This document shows, piece by piece, positions 38,316-50,504 of a stretch of 64,000 nt of DNA. A program made the position numbers and the translations under genes. The stretch is from Oopsacas minuta. Lineage: Eukaryota; Porifera; Hexactinellida; Lyssacinosida; Leucopsacidae. The stretch covers positions 573,220-637,219 of the forward strand of contig JAKMXF010000077.1 in NCBI GenBank assembly GCA_024704765.1. Direction: 5' to 3'. The notes beneath the pieces are model-generated. The model searched no databases, had not been told where the DNA came from, and saw only the letters and a program-made list of their open reading frames with translations. The first letter of the stretch is position 1. Each line of letters begins with the position of its first letter.

Positions 38316-39237
38316 ATGAGTGAAGAAACGAAACATGAACATGCAAAAACTAGAATTTGTCGCTGGTGTTGTTCGAAAGTTGGCAAAATTGTTTTGACGA
38401 ATAATCACCTAAAGGACACTAAGTTAGGTGAATTATACAACCAATATTTGGAACCAAACAATATTTTAGAAGACAATAGCCCTTATATCGTGCGTATTAC
38501 TTGTAAGCTCTACTTGTTTACTCTGTCTTCAGGGGATACGACGAGAAACTCCCGCACGATATGATTGGCATATAATTCGTAACACGCGCTTAAACACCTG
38601 CAGCATTGGGAACTTATGTTCAATGTGCGCCGAGAGTTCTAGGTTCGGTCGCAAGCATCCAGCTTCATTTTCGATAATCCATATAAAGCCAGGAAGACTA
38701 ATAATCAATTCACCTCAAAAAATGATTAATATATGCAACAAATGTGCGAGTCGTGTTAGTCCTGGAGTTAGTCATATCTGTTTGAAAAAGACATTGATTA
38801 TCAACGCACATAATATGTTGGAACACCATAACGTTATTGATACATTCGTTGGTGATAATGTATACCAAGGATTACATGAATGTAGCCACAACAAGTCTTC
38901 AATTCAGTTGCCTAAAACTTCAGGTGGGAATCCGTTTCATCTTTCTGTCTCCTCTCCCAGTACTGATAAACGTCGAGCTAAATTACCAAAAATGGATTTC
39001 TCTCACATCGCGAATTTGAAGTGTTCAGGAATGCCATTGTCTAATAAGCAGTTAAAGGTAGTAACTCGAATTATTAGAGATGTTGGAATACCATGTCCAC
39101 CAATGGATAGCTACTATAGAGAACGACATTTGTTATGCGACGAAATATTCGAATACATCCAGATTGAGCTGGACTATAGTAAAGAGAAATACAAGTCAGA
39201 ATATGGAATCAATAAATTTAATTACTTCAGAACCTAA
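38316..39237 (+). pseudogene. Cysteine-rich, multi-zinc-finger protein, frameshifted; family unknown
   Basis: The first frame (38316-38564) starts MSEETKHEHAKTRICRWC. It passes into a second frame near 38530, where GIRRETPARYDWHIIRNTR leads into C-x2-C (CSMCAES). A later zinc-finger-like block is ICNKCASRVSPGVSHICLK. The tail (about 38970-39237) carries LKCSGMPLSNKQLKVVTRII and a charged end, YKSEYGINKFNYF, before the stop. About 300 residues in all. The spacing of cysteines and the C-x2-C...G-x2-H-x-C block recall the N-terminal zinc regions of large transposon-borne proteins, but no catalytic domain follows; a pogo-like MITE starts 29 bases after the stop. I do not recognise the family. Confidence 0.55.
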
Positions 39238-39265
39238 ACAAAAGAATCGGCTTAGCAAGTATTTA

Positions 39266-39394
39266 CAGTAGGATTCGGATAAGACGTACCCTTTAAGGAT
39301 CAAAAATTTCCAGAAATTATCTGAGTAACTTCAAACAAGTGCAAGTATTTGAAACCCGTTCTGATGGAAGGCATGTTCTATCCGAGTTCTAATG
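39266..39394. mobile_element. Pogo-like MITE, diverged
   Basis: 129 bases between TA dinucleotides; left end cagtaggattcggataagac, right end tatccgagttctaatg. The sequence just outside its left end (cggcttagcaagta) is also found outside the left end of the MITE at 61840. Confidence 0.6.
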
Positions 39395-40654
39395 TATATT
39401 ATTTACAGAAAATTCAGACGAAACTGAACACTAAAAAATAATTAAGCATGAGGAGATGCTCACCCTGTCTATAATGAAATTTGGCCGCCAACGTTGAGAC
39501 AGGAAAATTCTGATATAGATCATGTAAATTCTAAAAAACAAATGATACATTTTTGAAGAAGAAAGGAGCAACTATAATTGTCCTCTAGGAGGCGGAAGCA
39601 CTGTGAACGTCCTTGCATCAATATTTTAAGCGAAAAATTTGAGCCTAAATGTTTGTGAAATGTGGTTAAATTATATTAAAGGGCATCAGGGTTATTTTGA
39701 CATTTGGAACATAATATTAAGATACTCTATTTCAGCTTTATATAGTAGATAATGTAAATAGTGATAATTGATATATTACAGTAGTGATATATTGGATCTA
39801 GTGATATTAATAATGCTTCGGAAGTGTCCAAGTCAATTTACATACACATTTTATTTGATATAGTGATACAAAATTGGATATAACGATAATGTCAGTATTT
39901 AAAAAGTAGATTAGTCAATAAAGGTATTCAAAATGAAGATTCTCAATTACATGAAGTATATACTTTATGCACTCCAGATGGGACAAAGTATCTTAAAATC
40001 CCTTGGAGGAATCAGTTAGCCGAATTTGATGTCTCGTATATTAAGATATGTTTCTTGCATGTCTTGTATAGTGTGATATTGGATATACCGATATACGGAT
40101 ATAGTGATCATTTAGCAGAAAATCTTGGTCTCCCGACACTATCGCGATTTCCATGATCTATTGGCAGAATATCTATATTTAGATACCATTTATGTATCTT
40201 TCCCTAATTCGCGGGACGGAAGATAAATCAAATGACTTTGTAAATCAATATGGTGCCTTGACAATTGGCAAGGATTTGTTATCACATTATAACTCAATAG
40301 TAATCAATAAGCAAATTTTCGGTCTCCTTCTGTTGGCTTGAGGGATTGTGGTATTCCAGCAGAATTGTGATCCATTATATATTCGCAAATAGAATGTACT
40401 GAATGATAAATATTTGTTCAAGTGTTATTACACAGCCCTGCGGGAAAAAAATTTTATTTGCTGATTGTTATTGCAAAACATTTTCTAATCCACATTTTAA
40501 TACTGATTTTGAAAAATGTTGTAAAATATACGTACCACGTCTAGTTTTTTGCAAAATTATTTTTAAATATTGATATATTTATCGATGAATGCATGATACC
40601 TCTACAAGTAAAATAGTGAAAATCTGCCATTTATAAATTTTAACTAAGAATTAC
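39395..40654. other. AT-rich stretch without a gene
   Basis: Nothing recognised; contains several tatagtgata-like blocks (39740-40110) that look like degenerate short repeats. Confidence 0.35.
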
Positions 40655-40718
40655 AATAAATTTTTATTGATAATATAATCTTAGTTAATAAATTTTTATT
40701 GATAATATAATCTTAGTT
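40655..40718. repeat. 32-bp tandem duplication at the 3' end of locus B
   Basis: Two exact copies, 40655-40686 and 40687-40718, each containing tttttattgataatataatc. Adjacent taactaagaatt forms an inverse of atcttagtta. Confidence 0.9.
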
Positions 40719-42431
40719 AATAAATAATTTGAATATATTAGTCTGAATCAGGAGTAAATTTCCGTTTTGTGACATTCTAGCATGAATAACATCAATACAA
40801 TCTCTCTTGAGGCACCAGCAGTAATCAGCCATCATATGAACGTCCCATCTCCCCTGATATCGTGTTTCCATTGTTTTTATGTCTTGGTGGAATCGTTCAC
40901 CTTGCTCCTCGGAAACAGCTCCAAGATTCTCTGGAAAATAGTCAATATGACTGTGAAGAAAGTGAACTTTTACACTCACATTGCAGCCGAGATTCTTGTA
41001 AGATTCAATCAACTCATTCACAAGTATTTTATAATTAGGAATTTCGTATTTCCCCAAGAAGTTTTTCATGACATTTACAAATGCATTCCATGCACATTTT
41101 TTTTTGCATATCATAGAATTTGAAAAATTATCATCTCGAACAAGTTGTCTTATCTGAGGACCGTCGAATATACCGGCTTTTCTTTTTTCATCACTTAGGT
41201 AGTAAAATTTCTCGGTAAAATATTTCAAACAATTTCCTTCTTTATCTAATGCCCTTACAAACTGTTTCATCAATCCTAATTTTATATGAAGTGGTGGAAG
41301 CAAAATCTTGAGAGGATCCACTAGAGGCTCGTGAATAATGTTCTTATCTCCAACATTAAGATTGGTTCTAGCTGGCCAGCTCTGTCTAGAATAGTGTTCG
41401 CTCTTTGCACGACTGTCCCATAAGCATAAAAAACAAAGGTATTTTGTATATCCTGATTGCTGTCCCAAAAGAATGCATATGATTTTTAAGTCACCACAGA
41501 TTACCCAATTGTGCTGGTTATAATTAATTTTATGAAGCACAATTTTCATGTTATCATATCGTTCCTTTAAACTTACTGAATGTCCAATTGGTATGGAACT
41601 AAATTTGTTGCCATTATGAAGTAGAACACATTTCAAACTTTGTTTTGAACTATCAAAAAAGAGTCTCCAATCATTAGGTACATACGGACATCCAAGAGCA
41701 TTAACTAGCGGTGAAACATCATGACAAAACACAAATCCGTCTTCCATTATGAAATATTTCAAAAATTCGATCTCTCTGTTCCTATATGAGTAAAATTTTG
41801 TTTCTGGGAGAAGCAAGTTTTTTTCTTTTAGCCTAGAACCTAACAACTCCGCAGATTCTTTAGGTAAATCTAAATCACATACCAAATCATTTAATTCAGA
41901 CTGATTAAATAACTGTGGAGAAGTAGAACGAGATAATACACACGGAATAAAATCCTCATCTTCTCTAATTCAAGAATCTCTAGTTTCACAATCATCAATT
42001 TCCGAGATAACACCCAAATTAGTAAATTTTGGAACAGGTACATCAATAGAATGGGGAACGGGTCGTATTGCTGAATGTAAATTTGGATACTTGATCAATG
42101 ACTTGGTTTTAGCATTGAATCCGGAAATATTCGCCATACAAAAGTAACAATCGCTAATGTGATTTTGTGGCTCTCTCCATATCATTGGAATTCCAAAACT
42201 TAAACTCTTTCTGATCCCTTTTGTCCATTGCCTCAAATTTTCTACACAAGATCGGCACACTGTATGTGGAGCCCATGTTTTGTCTTGATCACCTAATCTC
42301 ATTCCAAAATATTCTAAATATGCTTTTTTAACAAATCCTGTTATTGCCGTAGTTTGTTTAGAAGTCATAAAACTCCCACAAATATAACAAAAGACGTCTG
42401 GATCATTACTGCACCTTCTCCGATAAGCCAT
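40713..42431 (-). pseudogene. Locus B: nearly intact copy of the locus A protein family
   Basis: The best start is MAYRRR (42431), 18 bases inside the longest open frame, because it aligns with the start of locus A. The N-terminal part has CYICG, a second cysteine pair, FGIPMIWRE and CYFC. One in-frame TGA (41970-41972) interrupts the linker. The rest, from ELNDLV (41891), is open for nearly 400 codons and holds SSKQSLKCVLLHNG, CFLCLWDSR, LPPLHIKLGLMKQFV, FLHSHIDYFPENLGAVSEEQ and MADYCWCLKRDC. Near the C-terminus a one-base shift at about 40785 is likely: the other frame reads TKRKFTPDSD and stops at 40738, like the basic tail of the family. The role is unknown; no DDE triad is obvious. Transcribed opposite to the elements around it and in the same direction as the receptor gene. 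Confidence 0.7.
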
Positions 42432-42449
42432 ATGATAATAAAATATCAA

Positions 42450-45400
42450 AATAGTAGACTATAGTACAATAAAGCTGTATATAACAAAAATAAAAATAAA
42501 AAAAATTGTGTAGAAAAGAATGGAGTTAAAGGGACTAATTAGAAAATGCAATAAAGCACGCATCTGTTTATTTCAAAAGACAAAAATTCACACAAGTATC
42601 AAATATAATCATTTATTCTAGGGAAGTGTACTTAAAAATCAACTTACATTAAAATGACATTTGAGTAAAAACGAGACGTTATAGGGGAATTCTGATGACA
42701 GATTGAGAATCAGCATACTCAAGTTAACTAAAAACAACCCATGGATAATAATCAGCAAATTTGACGCAGGGCAGTGTTATCGAATGAAACTGTGTACAAC
42801 TGCATTCAATTGATACCACGGTATTAGATGGGAACAAGTGTCACAAGGTGCCAATGTTTGAGAGTTATCAACGCAAGAGGTAGCCATTACCCCACAATTT
42901 CCTCATGTTAATGTGACATAATCCGGGATAATACGAGAATCAAAATTGTACATGTATTATACATACGTGCTATGAGTTTTCATTACCAAATTGACATATA
43001 TGAAGACACAACTATATCCGAACGAGTTTGTTCGCACTGTTCACTTATCGAAAAAATATTACCACTTGATAGCACATAATATATTTCGATAATTGACCTT
43101 CACACCAGAATTCACATTCAACTACCGCACTTCGCTTGCTAGATCGCTGTGTGACAGCTTAATGCCTCAGGTTAGATTATATTTAAGACAGAAATTTCTT
43201 AGTGGTTTTTGGATAGCTACGTCAAGGGAAAACCTCGGGTGTACAATATAGGGGCAAATTTAAGAATATAATATCAATGGACCATCTAAATTACATTCAA
43301 TGCCTTCTGTGGTGGCACTGGAGATGCTACGTCGCTTTTGGTTAGCAATCACGGCAGATCGTGCCTCGGGAATTAAGAATTTCGGAAAATTGCCATATTT
43401 TGGAATTTCATTATGACGTAATAATCAAAAGATGAGTTAGCTGTTCATCAAATAATGACTGAAATTTGTTACATTGTGGGGTACCCGTGAATCAGTTTTC
43501 TAGCTTCTATCATGTATATATTGGATGAGCAGTACTTAATAAAGTGATCTTTGAAAATCAAACAAAGTGATAATGACGTCACAATTGCGTCAGCATCAGG
43601 TCCAGTATGCCCAAAATCAGTTTTGGGTGTATTTCAGGTTCTCCAATCAATTCTGGACATACATACATAAAAATTAGCATATATTTACACATTAATTGCG
43701 TTTAAATAACATAGACTACAAAAACGCCTCAATTCGTGATTGTTCTATTAAATATATTCTACACTTGATATCAACCAATTAGTATCAAAATCTATATCAA
43801 TATCCAAAGCGCCTCAATATAAACTTTCACACTTACAGCAGCCGTATTCTCTATGAAGTTAAGTTCGAACTAAAGACTTAAGTGCTATGTGCGAAATGGT
43901 ATCTACTAAGATTGGTTTTCACAAAAATTACATTCAAAATAGAATTTACTCGTGACTATTCACTAGTGAGTTTAAACTTAATTATGAACGAAAAGTTACC
44001 TACCTAAGTTTCTTAAATAGTATAAATTGCTGCATTATGATATTTCTCAAATATTTACCCACGACAATAGATTATATTCTAATATACCACACTATAATAC
44101 AAATATAAAATTAGTTTCTCCTTTAAACTGATATTTTCTATTCTATAATATAATCAGAAAATGATTGAAGGCATCAATAACTAGAGTGGATACTGACAAA
44201 TAGAAATCGTATTTTGCAGGACTCTCCTTGCTATCACACGAATTTAGTAATCATGCATACTAATTACCATACAAAACTGACCCCTTATATGAATGGGAAA
44301 GGTTAATATAGGCGGATTGGGTTAATATCAAATTGCTAATAGGCGTTTTTACTGTACAAAAATATTTTGATTATTTTAATTATAAAACATGGGTTCAAAT
44401 AAGAGTAAAATACGCATAGAAATTCAAAGAACTCAATAAACTTACATAAACACGAATGGTAAACCTAGTTAGAAATGAAATTTAAAAAAAGAAATTTCCA
44501 TTCCTGGTTGGAGTATATTTTGGAAGGAAAAGAGATTGAAAATTAAATGAATAACTATGGGAAAAATTTGTTCTCAGTATGATTTTTCTCTAAATGCCAT
44601 GTATCCCTAGTTATTACCAAGTTAAATAAGCTCATATATGAATCCAAGACAATGAACATACAGCAAATCTATACTATACTATAAGGTTAGAGCCTAGTAT
44701 TTTATATTTGAATAAGACCATACTAGTATAGGATAGCGTATGAATCACATTTTGATTTTTAGTAATATGTAGATGTTTATTTGATATTTCTGAAATTTTT
44801 TCACAACAGTCAATTTATCTCGACTTTTGAATTAATTATTTAATTCTATTTCATACGCTAAATCTCCTAAAGATGTGGAAAACTTTGCTTTTGATTTCAC
44901 TCACCTATCGTGCAAATTATATTGATTTACCTTTTAGAAATGTCCATGTGCCTTACCTCAAGTCAAACGGCCCATTCAAAAATCAAAGTTTGTACAATAA
45001 TAATTCCACATAATTATTATTTCATGGAAATATGTAATATGTGTAATTTTCTGGTGAATTTACATGTTATTAGAATCATGTATAGAATTTCAATAGCAGT
45101 CTAGTCCAGTCAATTACCCCTAGATAGATATTTACCGCTACTGAGCCCAGGCCTCCCTAGATGACCTTTATCAACTGAGAATAGCTATCTAGGCTGCCAG
45201 GAGTCAGTAGGAGTGCAACTAATCATAATCAGAAGTAGGGAAGCAATATAGACCTAAAGTGAAAATATGATGCTGTATCAACTCTTAAGTTCGGATATAA
45301 ACGTTAGTGAATATGGCTTGACTTCGAGCTTAACTAAGTTCGAACTTTAAACTTAAGTAAAAACCAAGAACTTAAATTATGAGGGAATCGACGGCAGATA

Positions 45401-47541
45401 TTTGTTACAATTCATTTCAACAGATAAATCAGATATCTTTGAAACATAAATATCTGGATTCTACATAATAGGGACTAGTAAGAAGTTCTCAGAGAAAAAG
45501 AGCTTGCTAGCAATCGATGCATTAACATCCGATATATGCAATGAAATCGGAAAAGAAAATATGTGCATTACTTTCGAAATTCAGATCAAGTATTCGAAAT
45601 AATTGAGTATCCATGTTATGGCTCTGATATAACACTATAAGAAACGATTTCACTCCCATGACCTCGGCTTTATGCATATATCACAGAAGATTATAGATAT
45701 ATGTTAGAGAATGGAAATTCAAAAGTTTAACAGAAGGGCTTGCCAAAATAGAATTTGAATTGAACATTTTGTCAAGGGCACAACTAGAAAAGATAAATCT
45801 ACAAGATAGTACTCCATTGTAGTCATATAGGACTATATCGTAACTAACACGTTGGGTGTGTTAGATTTTGAAGGAAAACAAATCTAAAAGTGATTCGCAA
45901 TATAACTATAATGATAACCCCATGCAGGGCAGCACAAGAGCTATGGCAGGAGTGCCAGCAGCTTCACTTTAGAAATCAATTGTTGTATACATTAAACCAA
46001 TTTTCCAAAATACAGCTAAAGAATTAAGTTGATATTCATTTATTATCATTTATGAATATAGATGTATTTCTAGCGATTGAGGACCAGGATGGGTGATAAA
46101 TAGATGTTAGGTCTCACCTTCAAAATTCAAAAGGATGAGGCACCATATACAAGTTAAATATTAATCACTTAAGTAACTTGGAGCTAGAAAATGTAATTTT
46201 GCAACAAAACCTTCAAATACAAAAGAGAGTAAATCCTGGATTAATTTTGATTCATATTTATCCTATATTTAAGCGATGCATGGGTATATCCCAATATGTA
46301 TGACATTGTATTAGTCTTGCATCAATCTGTATCACTCATCAATAAGAGGAATGCGAAACCAATGATAAATGTATATACAACGTGATGTATGCTGATTCAA
46401 CGAGAAACGGGTGGATACAACGTGATACAGAATGATACCAATAGGATTTATAGTTTGTGAATTATGGCTACAATATGACAATTGTATTTCCATAGCAACA
46501 CAGGAATGTAAGCACATTCCGATCATGTTATCGAAATTTTTCGAATCAACTCCATTAATTCATCATAATAAAAAGCAATCAGACCTAAAGATTTTAGAAA
46601 CAATGTCTATATACAGTTTCAAATTTGCATTTGTTGTATGAAAAATAGCACATCCAGCGACCACATGGTTACCAATATTTGACTGCAAATATGTATACTT
46701 TGATACCAGATTTCCATATGTTGATAATACATTTCTAAGGCCTATCACACGGATTTCAGAATATCAGCCTTACAAATCACGACTCTACAAAAACTGAACT
46801 CATAGTTTAACCAAGATTTGGTAGCAGATATAGAAGTATTTCAGTAGGCCATGCAGACACTCAACGCAGACAAGGGTTTTACGTCTGTACATATAAAACA
46901 TAGAAAAAAATAGTCAAAATAGTATGTCATATCGTACATGATCGAATCAATTTATTACATAGGTAAATTTTCAGACTAAAGTGCATGTATGGTATAGAAA
47001 GTGTTAGTTAGCGACCTGGATATTGCATAGTTTACCAGACCTGGCTTTCATTAGCCCTGCGTATATAAGGCTCCAAAGTTTATGAGGGGGCCTACGGTTT
47101 GCAGGGGGTACGTTTGCAAGGTACGTTAAAAAGGGGCTCCGCTTAAAATAGGGATTCATTGGATGTGCGCACCCACAATGTAACGACTCCTAGGGTTAAT
47201 GAGGGGCCCTTTTATCCTCACTTTCTGATATTTAAAAGTGATGATAAGCAGGGTCCGTGGCACATGCCACAAGGTTCTCCCGGGCCTGTTGGTTATATCG
47301 AACTCTGTTTGTATAGAAGTACTTTCGTGGTGCCGTGAGCTTCAATATATCGGGAGTTAACAGCATATTTGATGTAGGAATCAATATATTATAGGTATTT
47401 GTGAAACCTTTTAAATATTTAACAACAATTCGGATAATTCGCTGATGTAAACAGGAAAAGTGATCATTTTGGTTAAACTAAAGGAAAGCGAAAGCATACG
47501 AAATTTAATATAAGCATAAAAGGGAATATACCTATACATAC
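42450..47541. other. Intron-like stretch with repeats only
   Basis: Holds a copy of repeat R (43300-43690), two copies of the aagttcgaact palindrome core (43861, 45341), a half MITE near 47287-47361 and GC-richer debris at 47040-47280. No gene is supportable. Confidence 0.4.
43300..43690 (+). repeat. Dispersed repeat R, copy 2
   Basis: Landmarks in order: ctgtggtggcactggagatg, cttttggttagcaatc, gcctcgggaatt, gacgtaataatc, acattgtggggtacccgtg, atgtatatattgg, tttcaggttctccaatcaatt. The same order is found at 11190-11610. Confidence 0.55.
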
Positions 47542-47786
47542 CATTTGCTTAGTAACTGCACTCAGAATGAATTCATATGTAAATCCTTGCAGAATATCTG
47601 GATTCGAAAATTTTCCGCTTTGGGTGAGACATTCTTCTAACAAGGATCCACTTGTAATAGAAGATGGAAATGAACAGCTTGATGAAATATTCATTACTAT
47701 ATATACATAAAAATCATCAATAATTTCAGGATCTTGATAGTGAGATATAGAGGAAAGATTTTGCAAAACATAGTTGGAAGAAGGAT
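47542..47786 (-). CDS. Receptor exon: second FN3-like repeat
   Basis: This 245-base exon is open in a single frame (2 + 81 codons). The acceptor ends ttgtttcacaag and the donor is gtatgt. It encodes most of one FN3-like domain: an acidic lead-in (DPEIIDD), the strand FYVYIVMNISSSC, a loop with two cysteines that could form a disulphide, and the closing motif ILQGFTYEFILSAVTKQ, where the tyrosine and the final alanine are the usual FN3 positions. The composition (NISSSC, a potential N-glycosylation site) fits an extracellular domain. It ends in phase 0, as the next small exon requires. The intron after it is about 24 kb and full of mobile elements. Confidence 0.7.
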
Positions 47787-48111
47787 CTTGTGAAACAATT
47801 GTAAAGAGAAGATAAAATCTAACAAAAAGAATGATAAAGGAACTATGTTAAAATATTTGCTGTCATCGATACAACTAGACTCATGGACAAAGACGAGGTA
47901 ATGCCCACCACCATACATTTCTATTATGGCGGAGCCACATCTGAGTGGGCACTCAAATTCAAATATGGGCATGTGCCCATCCAAATTGCCCTAGTTGTGA
48001 CTATGATTTGTATTTCGGATATACAATTGAGCTCAGTGTTACTTGATTACAGTTAAATGAATGATAGGAACATAGTCTTCTAGAATTCTAAAATGTCAGA
48101 ATTAATTAAGT

Positions 48112-48126
48112 CAGGGTTGGGCACAA
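48112..48126. repeat. Solo hAT-like end
   Basis: cagggttgggcacaa matches the end type of the MITE at 9683. No partner end was found before the next element begins at 48154. Confidence 0.35.
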
Positions 48127-48153
48127 ATTAAAATTTTCCCACCTTTCTACATA

Positions 48154-48799
48154 CAGGGGCGTCGGAAGTGGGGGAATGGGGTACTCATCCCCCCCATGAT
48201 TTAGACAGAGGGCGATAATCCTCTCCTATAATTGTGAGTGAGTATTAAAATATTTTCGAATTTATTAGAACATTTTACCAATTTAGGAAGGAAATAATGT
48301 AGAATAGTTTACACTCCGGATCGGCATTCTCGATACTTGTTTGAAAATAGTTATATACCAACTACGATGGGGGTTATCCCATCGAGTGTATTATCCCCCC
48401 TTAATAGTTTAAGTTGTGAAATTTTTCAACAGAAACCTCACACATCCAGTAATTGGTTGAAGCCAGCTGGAGTATATCTTTATATTATCTAGTTGTATAA
48501 TTGCACCTCACATGTATTGTAATAATTTACTGCTAACAACAAAGCTGGTCAAAGAGTAATGTTCCATTTGTTTCATGGCTGCTGATTACTAACTGCACCA
48601 GTAGTACATAAGCATTGAATATAATACAGTTCAGATTTTCAAAAATTACATTATCTATAAATGCTGGACACTGTGAAAGGAAGTTTGGGAGATTGCCAAA
48701 GCTCTAATTTAGCCTATCTAGATTTCTAAATTGAGTGTTATTATTCATGCATTCATATCATTAAATCCCCCCATAAAATACTAGCTTCCGACGCCCCTG
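48154..48799. mobile_element. hAT-like non-autonomous element
   Basis: 646 bases. Perfect 15-bp inverted ends caggggcgtcggaag and cttccgacgcccctg. The flanking octamers tctacata and tccacatg agree at six of eight positions, as for an old hAT duplication. Runs of C and G near both ends (gggggaatgggg, cccccttaata) look like subterminal binding repeats. No coding. Confidence 0.75.
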
Positions 48800-49026
48800 T
48801 CCACATGGGATTAGCTCAGCCACAGAACCCACAATTCGAAAATATGATTCAACTAGATTTCCGAGTGAAATCACACTTGTATGTTAACAAGATATTTAAT
48901 AGAAATGTGGAAAATATATCTTCATTTACTATATCACATTGGAGTAACTTGAATAGTCAATTATAGCGAGTACATATGCTCCAATGAGGAAAGTCTTCTC
49001 TGTAATATAGATATTCTCAATTATAC

Positions 49027-49076
49027 TCAGAAAATATGACGCAATGTGAATGTAGAATTTAGTCAGGTGTAGGATT
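49027..49076 (-). CDS. Receptor exon: first FN3-like repeat, part 2
   Basis: A 50-base exon (1 + 48 + 1) follows the acceptor ttctaatatttctag; the donor is gtataa, which is acceptable but not strong. It reads ILHLTKFYIHIASYFL, the pattern of an FN3 F strand (leucine, threonine, tyrosine, then alternating hydrophobics), and is the counterpart of LQGFTYEFILSAVT in the next exon. It takes two bases from the upstream exon and leaves one for the downstream exon, and both match. It is short, so confidence rests on fit with its neighbours. Confidence 0.5.
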
Positions 49077-49809
49077 CTAGAAATATTAGAACTTGACAAA
49101 GGAGACAATAAAATTGTAAGCCTGGCAAATTTGGTGCGCGACAAAAATTTCTCCTACATTTATATAGAATATATGCATTGAAACAGAATCAAAACATAAT
49201 TTTACTATCACATTAAGATTTGGGATTATACACGAGTTTTAGAGTTTCGCTGTTTACAATAGAACCTCGATTGTCCTATACCAAGTTCATCCGAACAGCA
49301 GGAAGAACTTTTTGTGAAATAAGTGGAATATGATCATATTAAGCCTTCATTATTAAATTATACATGCATTCAATTCAAAGTATTTCTTGAAAAATTCTAT
49401 TTTTGCATAATGCTCTTTATGTATTAGCAATACGATTGAATTGCTTATAATATTCAAATTTAAGCTGAACAGTATGTAAATTTCAATTCTGTCCGCCAGT
49501 TGGTTACACAATCAAATAGCCAACACCAACTTGAAATCCATGTTTGTCATATATATGTTCCATAATTTGAAAATATGACCTGATGAAGTCTTGTGACTAA
49601 TTGTGTATTTATGAGATCAGGCGTCATCGCAACAATAAGTCACTGAAACCAGAATTTTGTGATGTTGGCATGCAATCTGTGGGTCTATGAGATGTGAAAC
49701 TAAATTAACAGAATAGGAACTGAAAATGAATTTTGCCATTGTATAGCTAACCATTGAGAATTATAATTATGATTGAGTTTAAGCAAATAGTAGTGACAAA
49801 TAAATGTTT

Positions 49810-50020
49810 TAATTTCAGAAATTATTTATTCATATAGAAAAATTGGTGAGATGAAAGCGTAGTATCATGTAGTTCCTCTGGAAGCAGGGGAAATGCGGTA
49901 AAGAGATTCTTTTAGAAATGTCTGAAGTCTGTGAGGACAAAGGCCTACTATATACACTGTCTAATATTGGAAGGAACGTTTTGAAGACTGTTGGAATAAA
50001 GCTGTGCAAACACATGGGAC
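49810..50020. repeat. Dispersed repeat S, copy 2
   Basis: Diverged copy of 1846-2060, sharing gaaagcg, tagttcctctggaagca, gagattctttt and acatgggacgtt in order. Confidence 0.45.
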
Positions 50021-50322
50021 GTTCAATTAAGATTACAATTACGATTCACTATGATAGAAATAACTGATTAATACACGTGCTAAGATTACGATTGCAGTAA
50101 ATAGTGTAATCGATTACAATCGAATAGAATTATAATCGTTTTGGCCCAAATCTGAAATTTAGAAGGATCTTTGCCTTGTACTCTGTTGCGTATCAGCTGG
50201 GGAGCTGGAAGGCTGTAGCCTCCACCAGCAAAAGCTGGAAATTACAAATATCCTTGCAATAGGAGTATACGTAGACAAGTAAAAGACAAAAAATCTATTA
50301 TATGTGTATATATATGTATATA

Positions 50323-50477
50323 CAGTGGAGTTCGCTTATTAGCAAGTCGTGATTTTATGAGAAAACTTGCTTAGAGGCGAACTTGCTAATAAGGGTACAT
50401 AATTGATGCAATTTGGGCCATCGTGAACCCTCATAACTTGCTAATATGCGAATCTTGCTAATAAGCGAACTCTACTG
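50323..50477. mobile_element. Pogo-like MITE
   Basis: 155 bases between TA dinucleotides; cagtggagttcgcttattag at the left and ctaataagcgaactctactg at the right are inverse with one mismatch. Three internal gctaata blocks. Confidence 0.75.
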
Positions 50478-50504
50478 TATATAGAATGTCAGTATTTCCA
50501 GAAT

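Noticed and set aside
44873-45013. 46-codon frame beginning MWKTLLLISLT
   Set aside because: The hydrophobic run is too short for a signal peptide and no other exon or homologue supports it.
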